A stretch of DNA of 64,000 bases from Bradyrhizobium jicamae (GCF_018130695.1 NZ_JAFCJX010000019.1:1-64000), one strand, 5' to 3'; shown: positions 8,465 to 16,429, numbered from the stretch's first letter. Made by a program: numbers and translations. Notes: generated from the sequence alone by a model not told the origin.

Positions 8465-8920
8465 TTAGGCGGCCTTGGCTTCCAGTTTCTGGACGTTGTC
8501 GGCTGGCACGCCGTTGATCGCGATCCGGCGCGGCTTCATGGCTTCCGGGATTTCCCGGACCAGCTCGATCTTGAGCAGGCCATTGTCGAACCCGGCGCTC
8601 TTGACCTGGACATAGTCCGCCAGGTTGAACTGGCGCTTGAAGTTGCGGGTCGAGATACCGCGATAGAGGAAGTCTCGCTCGGTCTTGTCGGGCTTGCTGC
8701 CTTCGATCGTGACCACGTTCTGTTCAGCCGTGATCGTGATGTCGTTCGGCGCAAAACCGGCAACCGCCAGCGAAATCTGATAGCGGTCCTCGGCCAGTCG
8801 TTCGATGTTATAGGGTGGATAATTGTCCTCGCCGGCCCGCTGGGCCATTTCCGCGAGGTCAAACAGGCGGTCGAAACCAACGGTCGAGCGCCACAGGGGA
8901 GAGAAGTCGTAAGTGCGCAT
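8465..8920 (-). CDS. Small heat-shock protein, Hsp20/IbpA class A
   Basis: The 151-residue product has an N-terminal arm with DFSPLWRSTVGFDRLFDL. An alpha-crystallin domain follows (about residues 38-128), with YPPYNIERL, ISLAVAGFAPNDI and GISTRNFKRQFNLADYVQ. A short C-terminal extension has the I-x-I-like RRIAING. These cytoplasmic holdases bind unfolding proteins and pass them to DnaK/ClpB. ATG at 8920 is chosen, with AGGAGGA eight bases upstream; the TTG two codons earlier would break the spacing. The 5' leader is a ROSE thermometer. Downstream are the companion gene 8073, the fusion gene 7554 and rpoH. A close paralogue is at 30387. Confidence 0.93.
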   Translation of the reverse strand: MRTYDFSPLWRSTVGFDRLFDLAEMAQRAGEDNYPPYNIERLAEDRYQISLAVAGFAPNDITITAEQNVVTIEGSKPDKTERDFLYRGISTRNFKRQFNLADYVQVKSAGFDNGLLKIELVREIPEAMKPRRIAINGVPADNVQKLEAKAA

Positions 8921-9028
8921 AACCAAATCCTCCTAAGAGCAAGATGGATACGAGCGGCACCGGACACGACCGGTGCCCGTCTCAGTGCCCGGGCCCTTGG
9001 GGCGCCCGGACGCCACCGTTCGGTGGCG
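8921..9028 (-). promoter_or_regulatory. ROSE-type RNA thermometer in the hsp20 leader
   Basis: The leader forms successive hairpins. One is CGCCACCG/CGGTGGCG (9011-9028) and another is GGCACCGG/CCGGTGCC (8956-8977). The 3' hairpin carries TTGCT (8942-8938) facing the Shine-Dalgarno AGGAGGA (8934-8928). The TTGCT-AGGAGG pairing in the last hairpin is the hallmark of ROSE elements, which block translation at low temperature and melt on heat shock. The stretch CATCTTGCTCTTAGGAGGAT is identical before the hsp20 at 30387. Confidence 0.85.
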
Positions 9029-9034
9029 AGAAAA

Positions 9035-9062
9035 AAATTAGCAAAGTCGTTTTTGGTTTCAA
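9035..9062 (-). promoter_or_regulatory. Probable promoter of the hsp20-rpoH operon
   Basis: TTGAAA (9062-9057), 16 bases, and TAATTT (9040-9035) fit a housekeeping sigma promoter that would start transcription near 9028, where the ROSE leader begins. CTTGAAA also fits the -35 box of RpoH promoters, so autoregulation cannot be excluded. An A/T tract and CCCCTCTTGA upstream recur at 12.45 and 30.24 kb. Confidence 0.5.
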
Positions 9063-9380
9063 GAGGGGCTCGAAAATTTTTTCAAGACCGATGAGGGCCG
9101 CTGGGGGGCCCGAGTTTCATTAACAAATCACCAAAGAACTTTCCCACTGAAGCGGGTGCGGGCGAGGATCTTGGCTGCAGCCCTATGGCCCGTTGGCTGT
9201 CCGGTTTTTCCATGGAGGGGGTCAATTGGCTAAGAGGGCAGGCGGCGCTTTCAGCGTCGCCTATGTAATTTGCTTAGCGGGGTGATCGCGAGAGGCGCTC
9301 GGCCTGTTGCAGGCGTTTGACAAGACAACGCCTATCCAAGTGGGGCGCCCGAAAACGTCGTCTGGATGAATGCGCTCCAC
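9063..9380. other. Intergenic stretch between the hsp20 promoter and the HWE kinase
   Basis: About 320 bases contain no supported gene. The kinase gene ends at 9381 on the minus strand and the hsp20 promoter begins near 9062. No strong hairpin terminator was recognised for the kinase. Confidence 0.4.
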
Positions 9381-10520
9381 TCAATTATGATTCTTATCCA
9401 ACAAAAATGAGACGGTGCATTCTATTCCATCAGAGCCAAACCTTCGCTCGAATCGCCCGTTCAACATATGTGGTATCGATTTCTCGAGAAAATCTGAACC
9501 GAAGCCTCGCCGAGGCGGCGGGTGCGCGATAGGCCACGCCCGCTCCCGCCAGCGCAGTTGGAACTCATTTTCATTGCCTCGATCATGAGCGTCCCACGAT
9601 ATATCAATTTGACCGTTCTCCACGGATAGGGCGCCGTGCTTAACGGCGTTTGTGGCAAGTTCGTGTATTGCCATCGACAACACTTCGGCCTGTTTCGCCG
9701 GAATCAAGATCTTTGGGCCGCGCTGCTTAAGGTTCTCGCCCTCGACAGCGCCGTGCAATGAGAGCTCCTGAGAGAGAACTTCGCGGATATCGATCTTGCT
9801 CGTATGGGTCCGGTTCAATAAAGCATGAGTGCGCGCAATCGCCTTCAGTCGGTCCTCAAAAGCTTTTGCGAACTCATCAAGGCTCTTGCTTTTGGCGCGC
9901 GTCCTCCGCGCGACGGCTTGGATAGTCGTCAGCATGTTATTGATGCGATGCTGAAGCTCATGACCGAGCACTTCCTGCCTGAGCGCCCGCTCCGCCAATT
10001 CTCGCTGGATCCTCACTCGGTCGATAGCAGAAGCCAAGAGATTGGCGTAGTTCTGAAGAAAATCGATATCGTCCTGCTCGAATTTCCGGAGCTGCCGCGA
10101 GTCAACCTCCAGCACACCGAATGGGCCGTCCTCGCCGCGAATAACAACATTGACGGTGCTCCTGACGCTATGCTCGATCAGCAGCTCGGGAATCGCGAAT
10201 CGAACCTCCTTGTTGGTATCCTCGGTGATCACAGGCTGGTTCGTGTGCAAGGCATAGCCAGCCGGCGAACCCTCATGCGCAGGTATTGTGGCATGCCCCA
10301 CCACGCCGGGGTTCCAGTTCACCCCGGCTCGGACAAGCAAATTCTCGCCGCCTGGGACGAGCTCCAGCACTTTCACTAGCTCAACATCGATGGCATCAGA
10401 AACGAGCTTGGTTGCCTCTTGTAGGAGACCATCTATGTCATCGCTCCGCAAAGCTCGCTTGCCGAACTCCGACAATGTAGAGACTTGTCTGCGAAGCTTG
10501 TGCGCTTCCGAAGGGGGCAC
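9381..10520 (-). CDS. GAF-domain HWE/HisKA_2 sensor histidine kinase
   Basis: This 379-residue protein has a GAF sensor domain (about residues 15-170, with NWNPGVVGHATIP and GPFGVLEVD). The kinase core follows: the H-box GHELQHRINNML puts the phospho-accepting histidine near residue 191, and the N-box is HELATNAVKHGAL. The missing classic F-box and the HELQHR motif place it in the HWE/HisKA_2 group. There is no membrane segment, so it senses a cytoplasmic signal. No response regulator is adjacent. In alphaproteobacteria, orphan kinases of this group often feed the PhyR-NepR-EcfG general stress switch. That link is inferred here from the EcfG-type promoters in the window. Confidence 0.88.
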   Translation of the reverse strand: MPPSEAHKLRRQVSTLSEFGKRALRSDDIDGLLQEATKLVSDAIDVELVKVLELVPGGENLLVRAGVNWNPGVVGHATIPAHEGSPAGYALHTNQPVITEDTNKEVRFAIPELLIEHSVRSTVNVVIRGEDGPFGVLEVDSRQLRKFEQDDIDFLQNYANLLASAIDRVRIQRELAERALRQEVLGHELQHRINNMLTTIQAVARRTRAKSKSLDEFAKAFEDRLKAIARTHALLNRTHTSKIDIREVLSQELSLHGAVEGENLKQRGPKILIPAKQAEVLSMAIHELATNAVKHGALSVENGQIDISWDAHDRGNENEFQLRWRERAWPIAHPPPRRGFGSDFLEKSIPHMLNGRFERRFGSDGIECTVSFLLDKNHN

Positions 10521-10795
10521 TTTGGTCTCCCATCGCGAACCGGATAAATGCTTACTGCCCGCCGCAGGTTCCTATGACAATCTCCTAGCGATCTAGCCAC
10601 GTGGACAAACCGACTGCGGGTGAGGGCGGGTTGTCGACGGGCCACACCTTGCTGCTGGTCGCGAAAGCGCGGCCCTAGAGAGGCAGCGGAAAGGACGCGG
10701 ACGCGTCGCGCGGATATCTTGGTTCGGGCCCCCTCCAAAGTCACCTCTGGTTGGAAAATCTGATCGTTCCACAAGAGAGCTACCGCGCCGTGCCT

Positions 10796-11080
10796 TTAGC
10801 TTCGTCGACCGCGGTTGATGCAACGTTTCCTATAGGCCGCCGCTATCGCCATCCAATCTCGCAATAGTCCTCTATCCTCCTTTGAGAACGCGGCCCGCCG
10901 CTTGAGATCATCCAGTGTGTCGCCGGGATGGCACCGCTCGTAATCCCGGCGGATCAGCGACTCCAATTCTTCGTCGCTCGTGGCTTGCACGTCCGCCGCA
11001 GATGCCGACCGCGTCATCGCACAGGAGACGGGTTGACGAGCCGTAAAGTCCGAATTGGCCGATAAGGGCAAAGTGCTCAT
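10796..11080 (-). CDS. Conserved small protein of unknown function
   Basis: The 94-residue product has a variable N-terminus and a conserved core: LIRRDYERCHPGDTLDDLK, AAFSKEDRGLLRDW. The core is helical and soluble. I recall the RRDYERCHPGxTFDDLKxRAxFSKED pattern in Bradyrhizobium hypothetical proteins, with no known function. It sits between the HWE kinase and a class B hsp20, transcribed the same way. Confidence 0.65.
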   Translation of the reverse strand: MSTLPLSANSDFTARQPVSCAMTRSASAADVQATSDEELESLIRRDYERCHPGDTLDDLKRRAAFSKEDRGLLRDWMAIAAAYRKRCINRGRRS

Positions 11081-11142
11081 GGCAGCGCCCCTCGATGAGG
11101 GCGGGCGGGGAGAAGCCCCACCCGGCTTTATCCTACTTTCAG

Positions 11143-11640
11143 CTATTGTTTACTTCCGTTAATTGCTATCCGTTTTACCTTCCGCTGTGCCGCAGGCAGC
11201 TTGGGCAGCATCACGGTGAGGACCCCGTCCTTAAATGACGCGGCAACTCTGTCCTGGTCGACGTCATCAACGGGAATACGTCGCTCGAAACGTCCGTAGT
11301 AGCGCTCGCTAAAGCGACGCTCCTTGTCTTCCGTTTCGCGCTTTTTTTCGCCGCTGATGGTCAGCACGCCGTCGGAGAGTTCAATCGCAACGTCGTTCTG
11401 GTCGAGGCCGGGAAGTTCGGCGAGGACCTTGACCTCCTTTTCCGTCTCGTTGAGCTCGACGCTTGGCCAACCCATCATGGAGGACGAGCCGAAAGAACCA
11501 ATGTCGAAGTTGCGGAATGCGTCGTCGAACATGCGGTTCATTTCACGATGGAGCGCAAGAAACGGATTGCTTGTTTCATTTGATGATACGCTCACTTTGC
11601 GTGAACTGTTGTTCCATGGAACGAGGTCGCGTAGTGCCAT
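11143..11640 (-). CDS. Small heat-shock protein, Hsp20 class B/C type
   Basis: This 165-residue holdase differs from the other two Hsp20 proteins in the window. The N-terminal arm has LHREMNRMFDDAF. The alpha-crystallin domain (about residues 55-150) has SVELNETEKEVKVLAELPGL, GVLTISGEKK, ERYYGRFERRIPV, and FKDGVLTVMLPK, the A-x-x-x-G-V-L signature. The C-terminus ends IAINGSKQ. Hsp20s form cytoplasmic oligomers that hold unfolding proteins. AAAGGAGTTCAAA precedes the ATG. Its leader is short and lacks the TTGCT-AGGAGG hairpin, so it is probably controlled at transcription. Confidence 0.92.
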   Translation of the reverse strand: MALRDLVPWNNSSRKVSVSSNETSNPFLALHREMNRMFDDAFRNFDIGSFGSSSMMGWPSVELNETEKEVKVLAELPGLDQNDVAIELSDGVLTISGEKKRETEDKERRFSERYYGRFERRIPVDDVDQDRVAASFKDGVLTVMLPKLPAAQRKVKRIAINGSKQ

Positions 11641-11832
11641 TTTGAACTCCTTTTCGTAGGTTAGAATTGTCGCAGCTCTCCCGAGGCGGCTGGACAGCGG
11701 TCACCGCTCGAAGACGGGTTGCTCTCTGACCCCTATAGTTTCGGGTTTCCGGTTTTCGCTGGCGCGCGCCGACGATCGGAATTAGCCGGCCGCTTGGCGG
11801 GGGTCAGGTTGCCGGCTTTCCCATTTTCAGCC

Positions 11833-12144
11833 TCAAACGGCTTCAGCGTAATCCGAGGGAAGGCGGAAAACGCCCGGTTGGGTGCTGCCCGGGAGCAGCA
11901 GGGTATCCACCTTGAACACCGGTCCTCTGGGCTTCCATTCCATCCAACGCGTTGAATCGAGATAGCGGATGGGCGGCAGCGGCACTGTATAGCCGGTTCG
12001 AGCGGACGTGACTTTAGGCGTGCTGTCCATGGCGACGGCGCCGATCGGCAACAACATCGCCAATGCGACAGCGCCGGCGCCAATTCTTCGGCTGCGGCCG
12101 AAGGCCCCCACGATTGTGACGAAGAGTTTCTGATTCTTGGTCAT
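11833..12144 (-). CDS. Small exported protein of unknown function
   Basis: The 103-residue product has a signal-anchor (IGAGAVALAMLLPIGAVAM) and a mature part with TGYTVPLPPIRYLDSTRWMEW. That part ends soon after GVFRLPSDY. The RYLDSTRWMEWK region looks like a conserved short motif of unknown role. CAGGAGGATGAG precedes the ATG, and the ribosome site overlaps the stop of the small membrane protein upstream, so the two are translationally coupled. Confidence 0.65.
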   Translation of the reverse strand: MTKNQKLFVTIVGAFGRSRRIGAGAVALAMLLPIGAVAMDSTPKVTSARTGYTVPLPPIRYLDSTRWMEWKPRGPVFKVDTLLLPGSTQPGVFRLPSDYAEAV

Positions 12145-12145
12145 C

Positions 12146-12265
12146 TCATCCTCCTGTCGGTACGAAGCTGATCCATCCGATCGTCAGAAAGCTGAGGGCG
12201 AACATGAGCCAATGCACTACCGTCGCTATGCTCTTCTGCGATCGAGATTGCATGCGCGTGCTCAT
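12146..12265 (-). CDS. 39-residue single-span membrane protein
   Basis: A short polar start is followed by one helix (VVHWLMFALSFLTIGWISFV) and the end PTGG. GGGAG lies 7 bases before ATG 12265. An in-frame upstream ATG at 12352 would add 29 charged residues but has no ribosome site. The stop lies inside the ribosome site of the next gene (GGAGGATGAGATG). Function unknown. Confidence 0.55.
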   Translation of the reverse strand: MSTRMQSRSQKSIATVVHWLMFALSFLTIGWISFVPTGG

Positions 12266-12452
12266 CTTGGTCTCCCGGTATGTCTTTCCTTTCTCCTTCT
12301 CGAGGGTGAGCCGGCGATCGTCGCGGACGGGCTCGGTCTGGTTCGTGCCCATCGGCGGCGCCGATGTCGGGGGCTCCTCGACTCCTCTCGGCGACCCGGG
12401 GGCCGAAGCCGGCCCCCGGCGGCAAACGACTTAGGAATCGGAAAAATGGCCA

Positions 12453-12480
12453 TCAAGGGGGTCCGCAAAAATTTTTTGCG
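12453..12480 (-). promoter_or_regulatory. A/T tract plus GGACCCCCTTGATG, possible promoter element
   Basis: On the minus strand a perfect palindrome CGCAAAAA-A-TTTTTGCG is followed by GGACCCCCTTGATG. The same arrangement, an A/T tract then CCCCCTTGA, occurs before both ROSE-hsp20 leaders. It may be a shared -35/UP element. No clear -10 box was identified here. The downstream genes would be the two small envelope proteins at 12265 and 12144. Confidence 0.35.
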
Positions 12481-12566
12481 ACATCCAGCCGGCATGCCAA
12501 TTCGTTTTGAACGATCGTTCCTCTGAACGGTTAGGGGCTCGAGCCGCCCCACATGTTTCAGCTCCG

Positions 12567-13208
12567 ATGCCGATCTCCGATTTCGCCGTAACGACTTTCG
12601 CGACCCTCTTTGTGGCCATAGGCCCCATCGACACCGCGCTGGTGTTCGGAGGGGTGACGTGTGGTGTACACCGCCCGGACCGGCTTCGCTTGGCGCTTCG
12701 GGCTGTGCTTATTGCGGGCGGGGTCTTGTTCGGCTTTGCGCTGGTCGGCGTCCAATTGCTTGGTGCTCTACACGTGTCACTTGAAGCCTTTCGTTTTGCA
12801 GGCGGGGTGCTGCTGCTGCTTCAAGCCATCCAGCTCATCTTCGGACACCCTGCCGGACTTTCCACCCTCACTGCCGGAGAGCGCAGGGAAGCGCTGGCAC
12901 CCGGTCATATCGCGATTTTTCCGCTCGCATTCCCTGTGATCGCGGGTCCGGCCGGTCTAACTGCCGGCGTCTTGCTCATGGGGCAGGCGACGGGCGATCT
13001 CGCTAAGTCTGTCGTCGTCCTCACTTCAATGCTCATCTGCCTCGTTCTGACGTATGGGGCAATGGTCTTTACGGACCTGTTGCACCGGCTTCCAAAAACC
13101 ACCGGATCGAATGTGATCGCTCGCCTAGCGGGCGTCATCCTTGCTGCACTGGCTTCGCAGTTTATCTTCGATGGAATCCGCGATGCGAGGATCCTGAGTG
13201 CGAATTGA
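12567..13208 (+). CDS. MarC-family integral membrane protein
   Basis: This 213-residue protein has six predicted helices, starting with FAVTTFATLFVAIGPIDTALVFGGV; the IGPxxxxxxF pattern is typical of MarC. The second repeat half has FPLAFPVIAGPAGLTAGVLL, the other conserved MarC motif. MarC proteins are inner-membrane proteins of unknown transport activity; the link to multiple antibiotic resistance has not held up. ATG 12567 is preferred over TTG 12507, because homology begins at PISDFAVTTF. A small membrane protein gene follows 15 bases later. Confidence 0.85.
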   Translation: MPISDFAVTTFATLFVAIGPIDTALVFGGVTCGVHRPDRLRLALRAVLIAGGVLFGFALVGVQLLGALHVSLEAFRFAGGVLLLLQAIQLIFGHPAGLSTLTAGERREALAPGHIAIFPLAFPVIAGPAGLTAGVLLMGQATGDLAKSVVVLTSMLICLVLTYGAMVFTDLLHRLPKTTGSNVIARLAGVILAALASQFIFDGIRDARILSAN

Positions 13209-13223
13209 AGTCGTAAGAATAAG

Positions 13224-13379
13224 ATGGACGATTTTCGCGACATAGTCGCCGCCGGGTTTGCGGTTGTTTGTGCAGCCCTGATTCTAGTGGCATGGCTTCT
13301 GTTGATGGGTGACAAACCTGAGCACGGTTATTCAATTCCGCATATCGAGCGGCCGGTGGCAGCGATTTCAAGTATCTAA
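13224..13379 (+). CDS. 51-residue single-span membrane protein
   Basis: The product has a short acidic start, one helix (FAVVCAALILVAWLLLMG) and a tail with EHGYSIPHIERPV. It lies 15 bases after marC on the same strand and is probably co-transcribed. Upstream AAGAATAAG is a weak ribosome site. Function unknown. Confidence 0.5.
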   Translation: MDDFRDIVAAGFAVVCAALILVAWLLLMGDKPEHGYSIPHIERPVAAISSI

Positions 13380-13570
13380 CTGGACTTTTTGCCCGCCACT
13401 ACTCAACTGTCTGCACAGAACGGCGGCCGTTCACTGCCTTTCCCTCGCCTTGGGGTGAGTCAATTCCCTAGGTCGCCCGCACCACATCTTTTACTCTTTC
13501 ATCGGATCTGGGGCCTGTTGACGTTGTCCTTCGGCGTCACGTTAGGGGCAGACCGGCAAATTCTGAGCTC

Positions 13571-13819
13571 TCAAACTCTGGGAAGGCGATAGCGAACTGT
13601 GAAGGATGGACCGTCCCCGGCTGGCGGCGCGTGGATAATCTCGTCGGAAGGCTCCATAAGCTCGCGCATCGCGTTGCAGGCCACGGAATGACGGTTCTCG
13701 TCAGGGCTGACGATCCGGTGGATCTCGCCAGCGTTAATCTCGACATGTGGACGGCCTTGCTTGGACGCCCGAGAGATTTGGGCCTCAACCTCTTCGCGGA
13801 ATTCTTCCGTCGTCGGCAT
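13571..13819 (-). CDS. Conserved small protein of unknown function
   Basis: The 82-residue product has an acidic helical N-terminus (PTTEEFREEVEAQISRASKQG), then HVEINAGEIHRIV and HSVACNAMRELM. It ends with a strand-rich segment, GDGPSFTVRYRLPR. GGGGGC precedes ATG 13819. Proteins with the GDGxxLTIRYRLPR ending are common as hypothetical proteins in Bradyrhizobium. Function unknown; probably cytoplasmic. Confidence 0.6.
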   Translation of the reverse strand: MPTTEEFREEVEAQISRASKQGRPHVEINAGEIHRIVSPDENRHSVACNAMRELMEPSDEIIHAPPAGDGPSFTVRYRLPRV

Positions 13820-13987
13820 GGTAGCCCCCGAGTGCGTGTAAGCAACCACTGATAAAAAAATACTTCCGCATCCTAGACGCTTGGTCTGGTTCCACAACCG
13901 TAGCCTGTAACCGTTGATAATTCGTCTGTTCCGATCAACGCCTCGCCGGCTACTCGCGCCCTCTCGCTTCTCAGTCCCTCGCGATCG

Positions 13988-14396
13988 CCAGTCACGGCAA
14001 CTGCCTATGTGCCTGGCGCCGCCCTCCAGGTTCCTGTCACGCAGTTAAAGCTTGCCTTTGAAAAAAGCGCCGCGATTAGGCACGTCCTCCGCCATCTTCG
14101 CACACAATTGCTGCAGCTCAACAACGTCGCGGCCTGTAATGCGGTGCATCCGGTGGAATGCCGTATGGCTCGATGGTTGCTAGATTCACGACCGGGTCGG
14201 CCAAAGCGGAATACAGCTAATGCACGGGGCGCTAGCACAACTTCTCCGAGTGCGCTGAACAACGGTAACGCTGACGATGCGCAAGCTTCGAGCAGCGGGC
14301 GGCATCTTATCTGACCGACGCGGAAATGGTGGAGATCGATCGAAGGAAACTTGAGAAGATCGCGTGCGAATGTTACGCCGTGATGCGACGCAGAGA
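13988..14396 (+). pseudogene. Crp/Fnr-family regulator, C-terminal half with nonsense and frameshift
   Basis: Three pieces of one Crp-type protein lie in order. The first is the end of the cNMP-like domain and dimer helix (VPGAALQVPVTQLKLAFEKS, then NVAACNAVHPVECRMARWLL). The second, in another frame, is the helix-turn-helix AQLLRVR-stop-TTVTLTMRKLRAAGGI. The third is the C-terminus IDRRKLEKIACECYAVMRR. The family normally reads through without interruption, so at least one stop and two frame changes have accumulated. The N-terminal half is also missing. An intact but different Crp-type regulator is at 44284. Confidence 0.75.
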
Positions 14397-14678
14397 CGCT
14401 TGTATGAGGAAGAGCTGCCAGTACCTTCGTGCGGCGCGCTCTACGGGTGACTCTTCGCCGCCTTTAGCCTGTGCCCGGTTAGGCATTGAGCGGGTCTTCT
14501 CGACGATGCCTTTCGCCGACGGCGCGATCGCCCAAGTTCCGGTCGTTCCTGAATTCCGAAGCCGCTTGGCACAGGGGAGCGCATTTTGCCGATTGAGCAT
14601 CAAAGGTATCCGCTTTTGACGAGCAGGCGGACTTCTCGTTTCCAGACTTAACGAGAGATCATCGCCCGCCTGGAGTGA

Positions 14679-15029
14679 AGACAGCGAGACGCCGAGCACG
14701 AGGCCAACGAGAAGCTCGGCGACATCAACGAGTTGCTCGTGGACAAGAGCGGCAAGATCAACGCGGTGGTGGTCGGCATCGGCGGCTTCCTCGGTATGGG
14801 CGAACATGACATCGCCGTCTCGATGGACAAGCTGAAGTTCGTCGAAGAGCCGGTCCGGACGAGCGCGAGCGGCACCTCGACAACGACCCGCGAGACAACC
14901 ACCGGCACGGCCTCAACGACCACCACGAATCGCAACGCGAACGATTGGGTGCCCGACCATGCCGTCATGAGCGGCAACAAGGAGCAGCTGAAGGCGCTCC
15001 CGCAGTTCAAGTATTCGGACTACAACTAA
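14679..15029 (+). pseudogene. PRC-barrel domain protein lacking its 5' end
   Basis: The frame opens directly after an in-frame TGA with RDAEHEANEKLGDINELLVD and continues as a PRC-barrel (KINAVVVGIGGFLGMGEHDIAV). A threonine-rich linker and the end LKALPQFKYSDYN follow. Homologous exported proteins have a signal peptide and about 60 more residues before NEKLGD; here those are gone and no ATG is available. The C-terminal part shows no decay, so the loss may be recent. A terminator follows at 15058. Confidence 0.7.
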
Positions 15030-15057
15030 CAGGACACAACGTTCTTCGGAAAAACAG

Positions 15058-15082
15058 GGGTCTCCATCTGGAGGCCCTTTTT
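15058..15082 (+). terminator. Rho-independent terminator after the PRC-barrel gene
   Basis: GGGTCTCC, loop ATCT, GGAGGCCC, then five T residues. One G-T wobble is in the stem. Confidence 0.75.
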
Positions 15083-15111
15083 CGTGCAGACCATAACCGA
15101 GTGCGGCTTGC

Positions 15112-15151
15112 CAAACAAAAGCGGCCCGCCCCGGAGTGCCGGTCGGGCCGC
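15112..15151 (-). terminator. Rho-independent terminator of the 15200 gene
   Basis: On the minus strand GCGGCCCG pairs with CGGGCCGC and is followed by TTTTG. It lies about 50 bases beyond the stop of the small exported gene at 15200-15424. Confidence 0.75.
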
Positions 15152-15199
15152 TCTTGCGCGCCTACAATCGCTCAGTGCGTGAAAAGCGTCATGCGGTTA

Positions 15200-15424
15200 C
15201 TACTCGGTGCAGACCTTCGTGGTCTTCACGGCGGACTCAGCCTCCGTCTTGGTCTTGTAGACGCCGTCGCCCACGACCGTCGTGGTAGTCGTCGTCGGCT
15301 TGGTGTCGACGACCGTGCACTTCTTGGTGGTCGCATCGCGGACAATGTAGAACTCGGCGGCACTGGCGGCCTGGGTGCCGAGGGCGAAAGCCGCGAGAGC
15401 GCCGCACAGGATCAGCTTCTTCAT
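15200..15424 (-). CDS. Small exported protein, EcfG-promoter-linked
   Basis: The 74-residue product has a clear signal peptide (LILCGALAAFALGTQAASA) and a 50-residue mature part, AEFYIVRDATTKKCTVVDTK, then a threonine run and VCTE. Two cysteines could form a disulfide. GAGGAGACATC precedes the ATG. A perfect GGAAC-N16-CGTT box lies 37 bases upstream, so the gene probably belongs to the general stress regulon. I recall similar small periplasmic proteins from Bradyrhizobium; the function is unknown. Confidence 0.75.
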   Translation of the reverse strand: MKKLILCGALAAFALGTQAASAAEFYIVRDATTKKCTVVDTKPTTTTTTVVGDGVYKTKTEAESAVKTTKVCTE

Positions 15425-15460
15425 GATGTCTCCTCAAACAATGGGTAAGTAGTCACAGCC

Positions 15461-15485
15461 AACGAGGAGGCTTGATCGAAGTTCC
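15461..15485 (-). promoter_or_regulatory. EcfG-type general stress promoter
   Basis: The minus strand reads GGAAC, 16 bases, CGTT. This is the consensus for EcfG/RpoE2-type sigma factors of alphaproteobacteria. Transcription would begin about 30 bases before the ATG at 15424. Confidence 0.7.
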
Positions 15486-15679
15486 GATTTTTCCCGACCC
15501 CGACGGGCACATGCCGTTTCGTTTCGCTATTCATGCTTGCTAACTGCGTCTACACACCTCAGTGCCTATCGGCGTGCATTTTTCCCCTGCCCAGCATGCT
15601 GGAAGCCCCGCATGTGCAGGAACACATCATGGAAATTTGCATTGTCGAGTGTTGTTTTCAGTTTTGAGTGAGGCAGATC

Positions 15680-16195
15680 ATGCGTCTTCTTTCTGGAATG
15701 ATCGCCATTGCAACAGTTCCCGCGTGGATGGCGATCAATACGACCCCTGCTGCAGCGCAGTCGTTCGACGACAGGTGGTCCGTTATTCCGAAGGCTCATG
15801 CAGATCCTGCCCCTGAGAGACCTGACCAGACAAATGAGGGCGAGGCACAGCCGCAACCTCTGATCGGACAACAGCCAACACGTGAAGTTCGCTCAGCGGA
15901 CCGATCGTTCAATCGGACGTTTTCTGGAAAAGCCTCTTTCTATTCATATGGAAAAGGAAAAACGGCCAGCGGCTCGCCGTTCCACCGGGACGCATTGACA
16001 GCAGCGCATCGCAATCTGCCATTCGGCACAAGAGTTCGCGTCACTGAGCTTGCGAGCGGCAAGTCGGTGGTGGTTCGTATCACCGATCGCGGGACGTGGG
16101 TTCGAGACCGGGTTCTTGATCTTTCTCTTGGAGCTGCGCGCAGCTTGGGCATTACGGAACGTGGCGTAGTCAAGGTTCATGCGAAATTGCTTTAA
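15680..16195 (+). CDS. RlpA-like double-psi beta-barrel septal/peptidoglycan protein
   Basis: The 171-residue protein has a signal peptide (residues 1-27) and a polar linker. An RlpA double-psi beta-barrel follows (about residues 80-171): GKASFYSYGKGKTASGSPF, LPFGTRVRVTELASGKSV and VRITDRGTWVRDRVLDLS. The D in ITDRG and the ASG region match the family. RlpA proteins act in the periplasm as lytic transglycosylases on naked glycan or as structural septal proteins; this short form lacks a SPOR domain. GAGGCAG lies before ATG 15680; the GTG at 15668 is too far from it. Confidence 0.88.
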   Translation: MRLLSGMIAIATVPAWMAINTTPAAAQSFDDRWSVIPKAHADPAPERPDQTNEGEAQPQPLIGQQPTREVRSADRSFNRTFSGKASFYSYGKGKTASGSPFHRDALTAAHRNLPFGTRVRVTELASGKSVVVRITDRGTWVRDRVLDLSLGAARSLGITERGVVKVHAKLL

Positions 16196-16291
16196 GCGGA
16201 CCGCGGCCAGTTGTCGCGTCGTTAGGTCGTGTGAGGCTAACGTGGCGTCCGCATGAAGACCACTTGTTGCGACCATTCTCGCCGAGAGAGG

Positions 16292-16429
16292 TTAACGCGG
16301 AACGATATTCAGCAACGGCGCATTTTGTGCTTCAGCTAAACTCGGATCATGCTTCGGCGACGCCAAACCAAAGGCCGTCACTAGCAGCAGCACGCTCCCG
16401 CATATGATGTTCAGAAAGAAGTGCTCCAT
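16292..16429 (-). CDS. Possible 45-residue exported or membrane peptide
   Basis: The frame starts MEHFFLNIICGSVLLLVTAFG, a good signal or anchor helix, and ends with AEAQNAPLLNIVPR. Its ribosome site is weak (AAGTGTAG). It ends about 100 bases from the rlpA-like gene and converges with it. Family not recognised. Confidence 0.4.
   Translation of the reverse strand: MEHFFLNIICGSVLLLVTAFGLASPKHDPSLAEAQNAPLLNIVPR

Noticed and set aside
12267..12352. Longer start (ATG 12352) for the 39-residue membrane protein
   Set aside because: No ribosome site before 12352, and the added residues are charged and not membrane-compatible; GGGAG supports ATG 12265.
15237..15437. 66-codon minus frame overlapping the small exported gene
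   Set aside because: It is a frame-shifted shadow of the signal-peptide protein, which has the ribosome site and the EcfG promoter.
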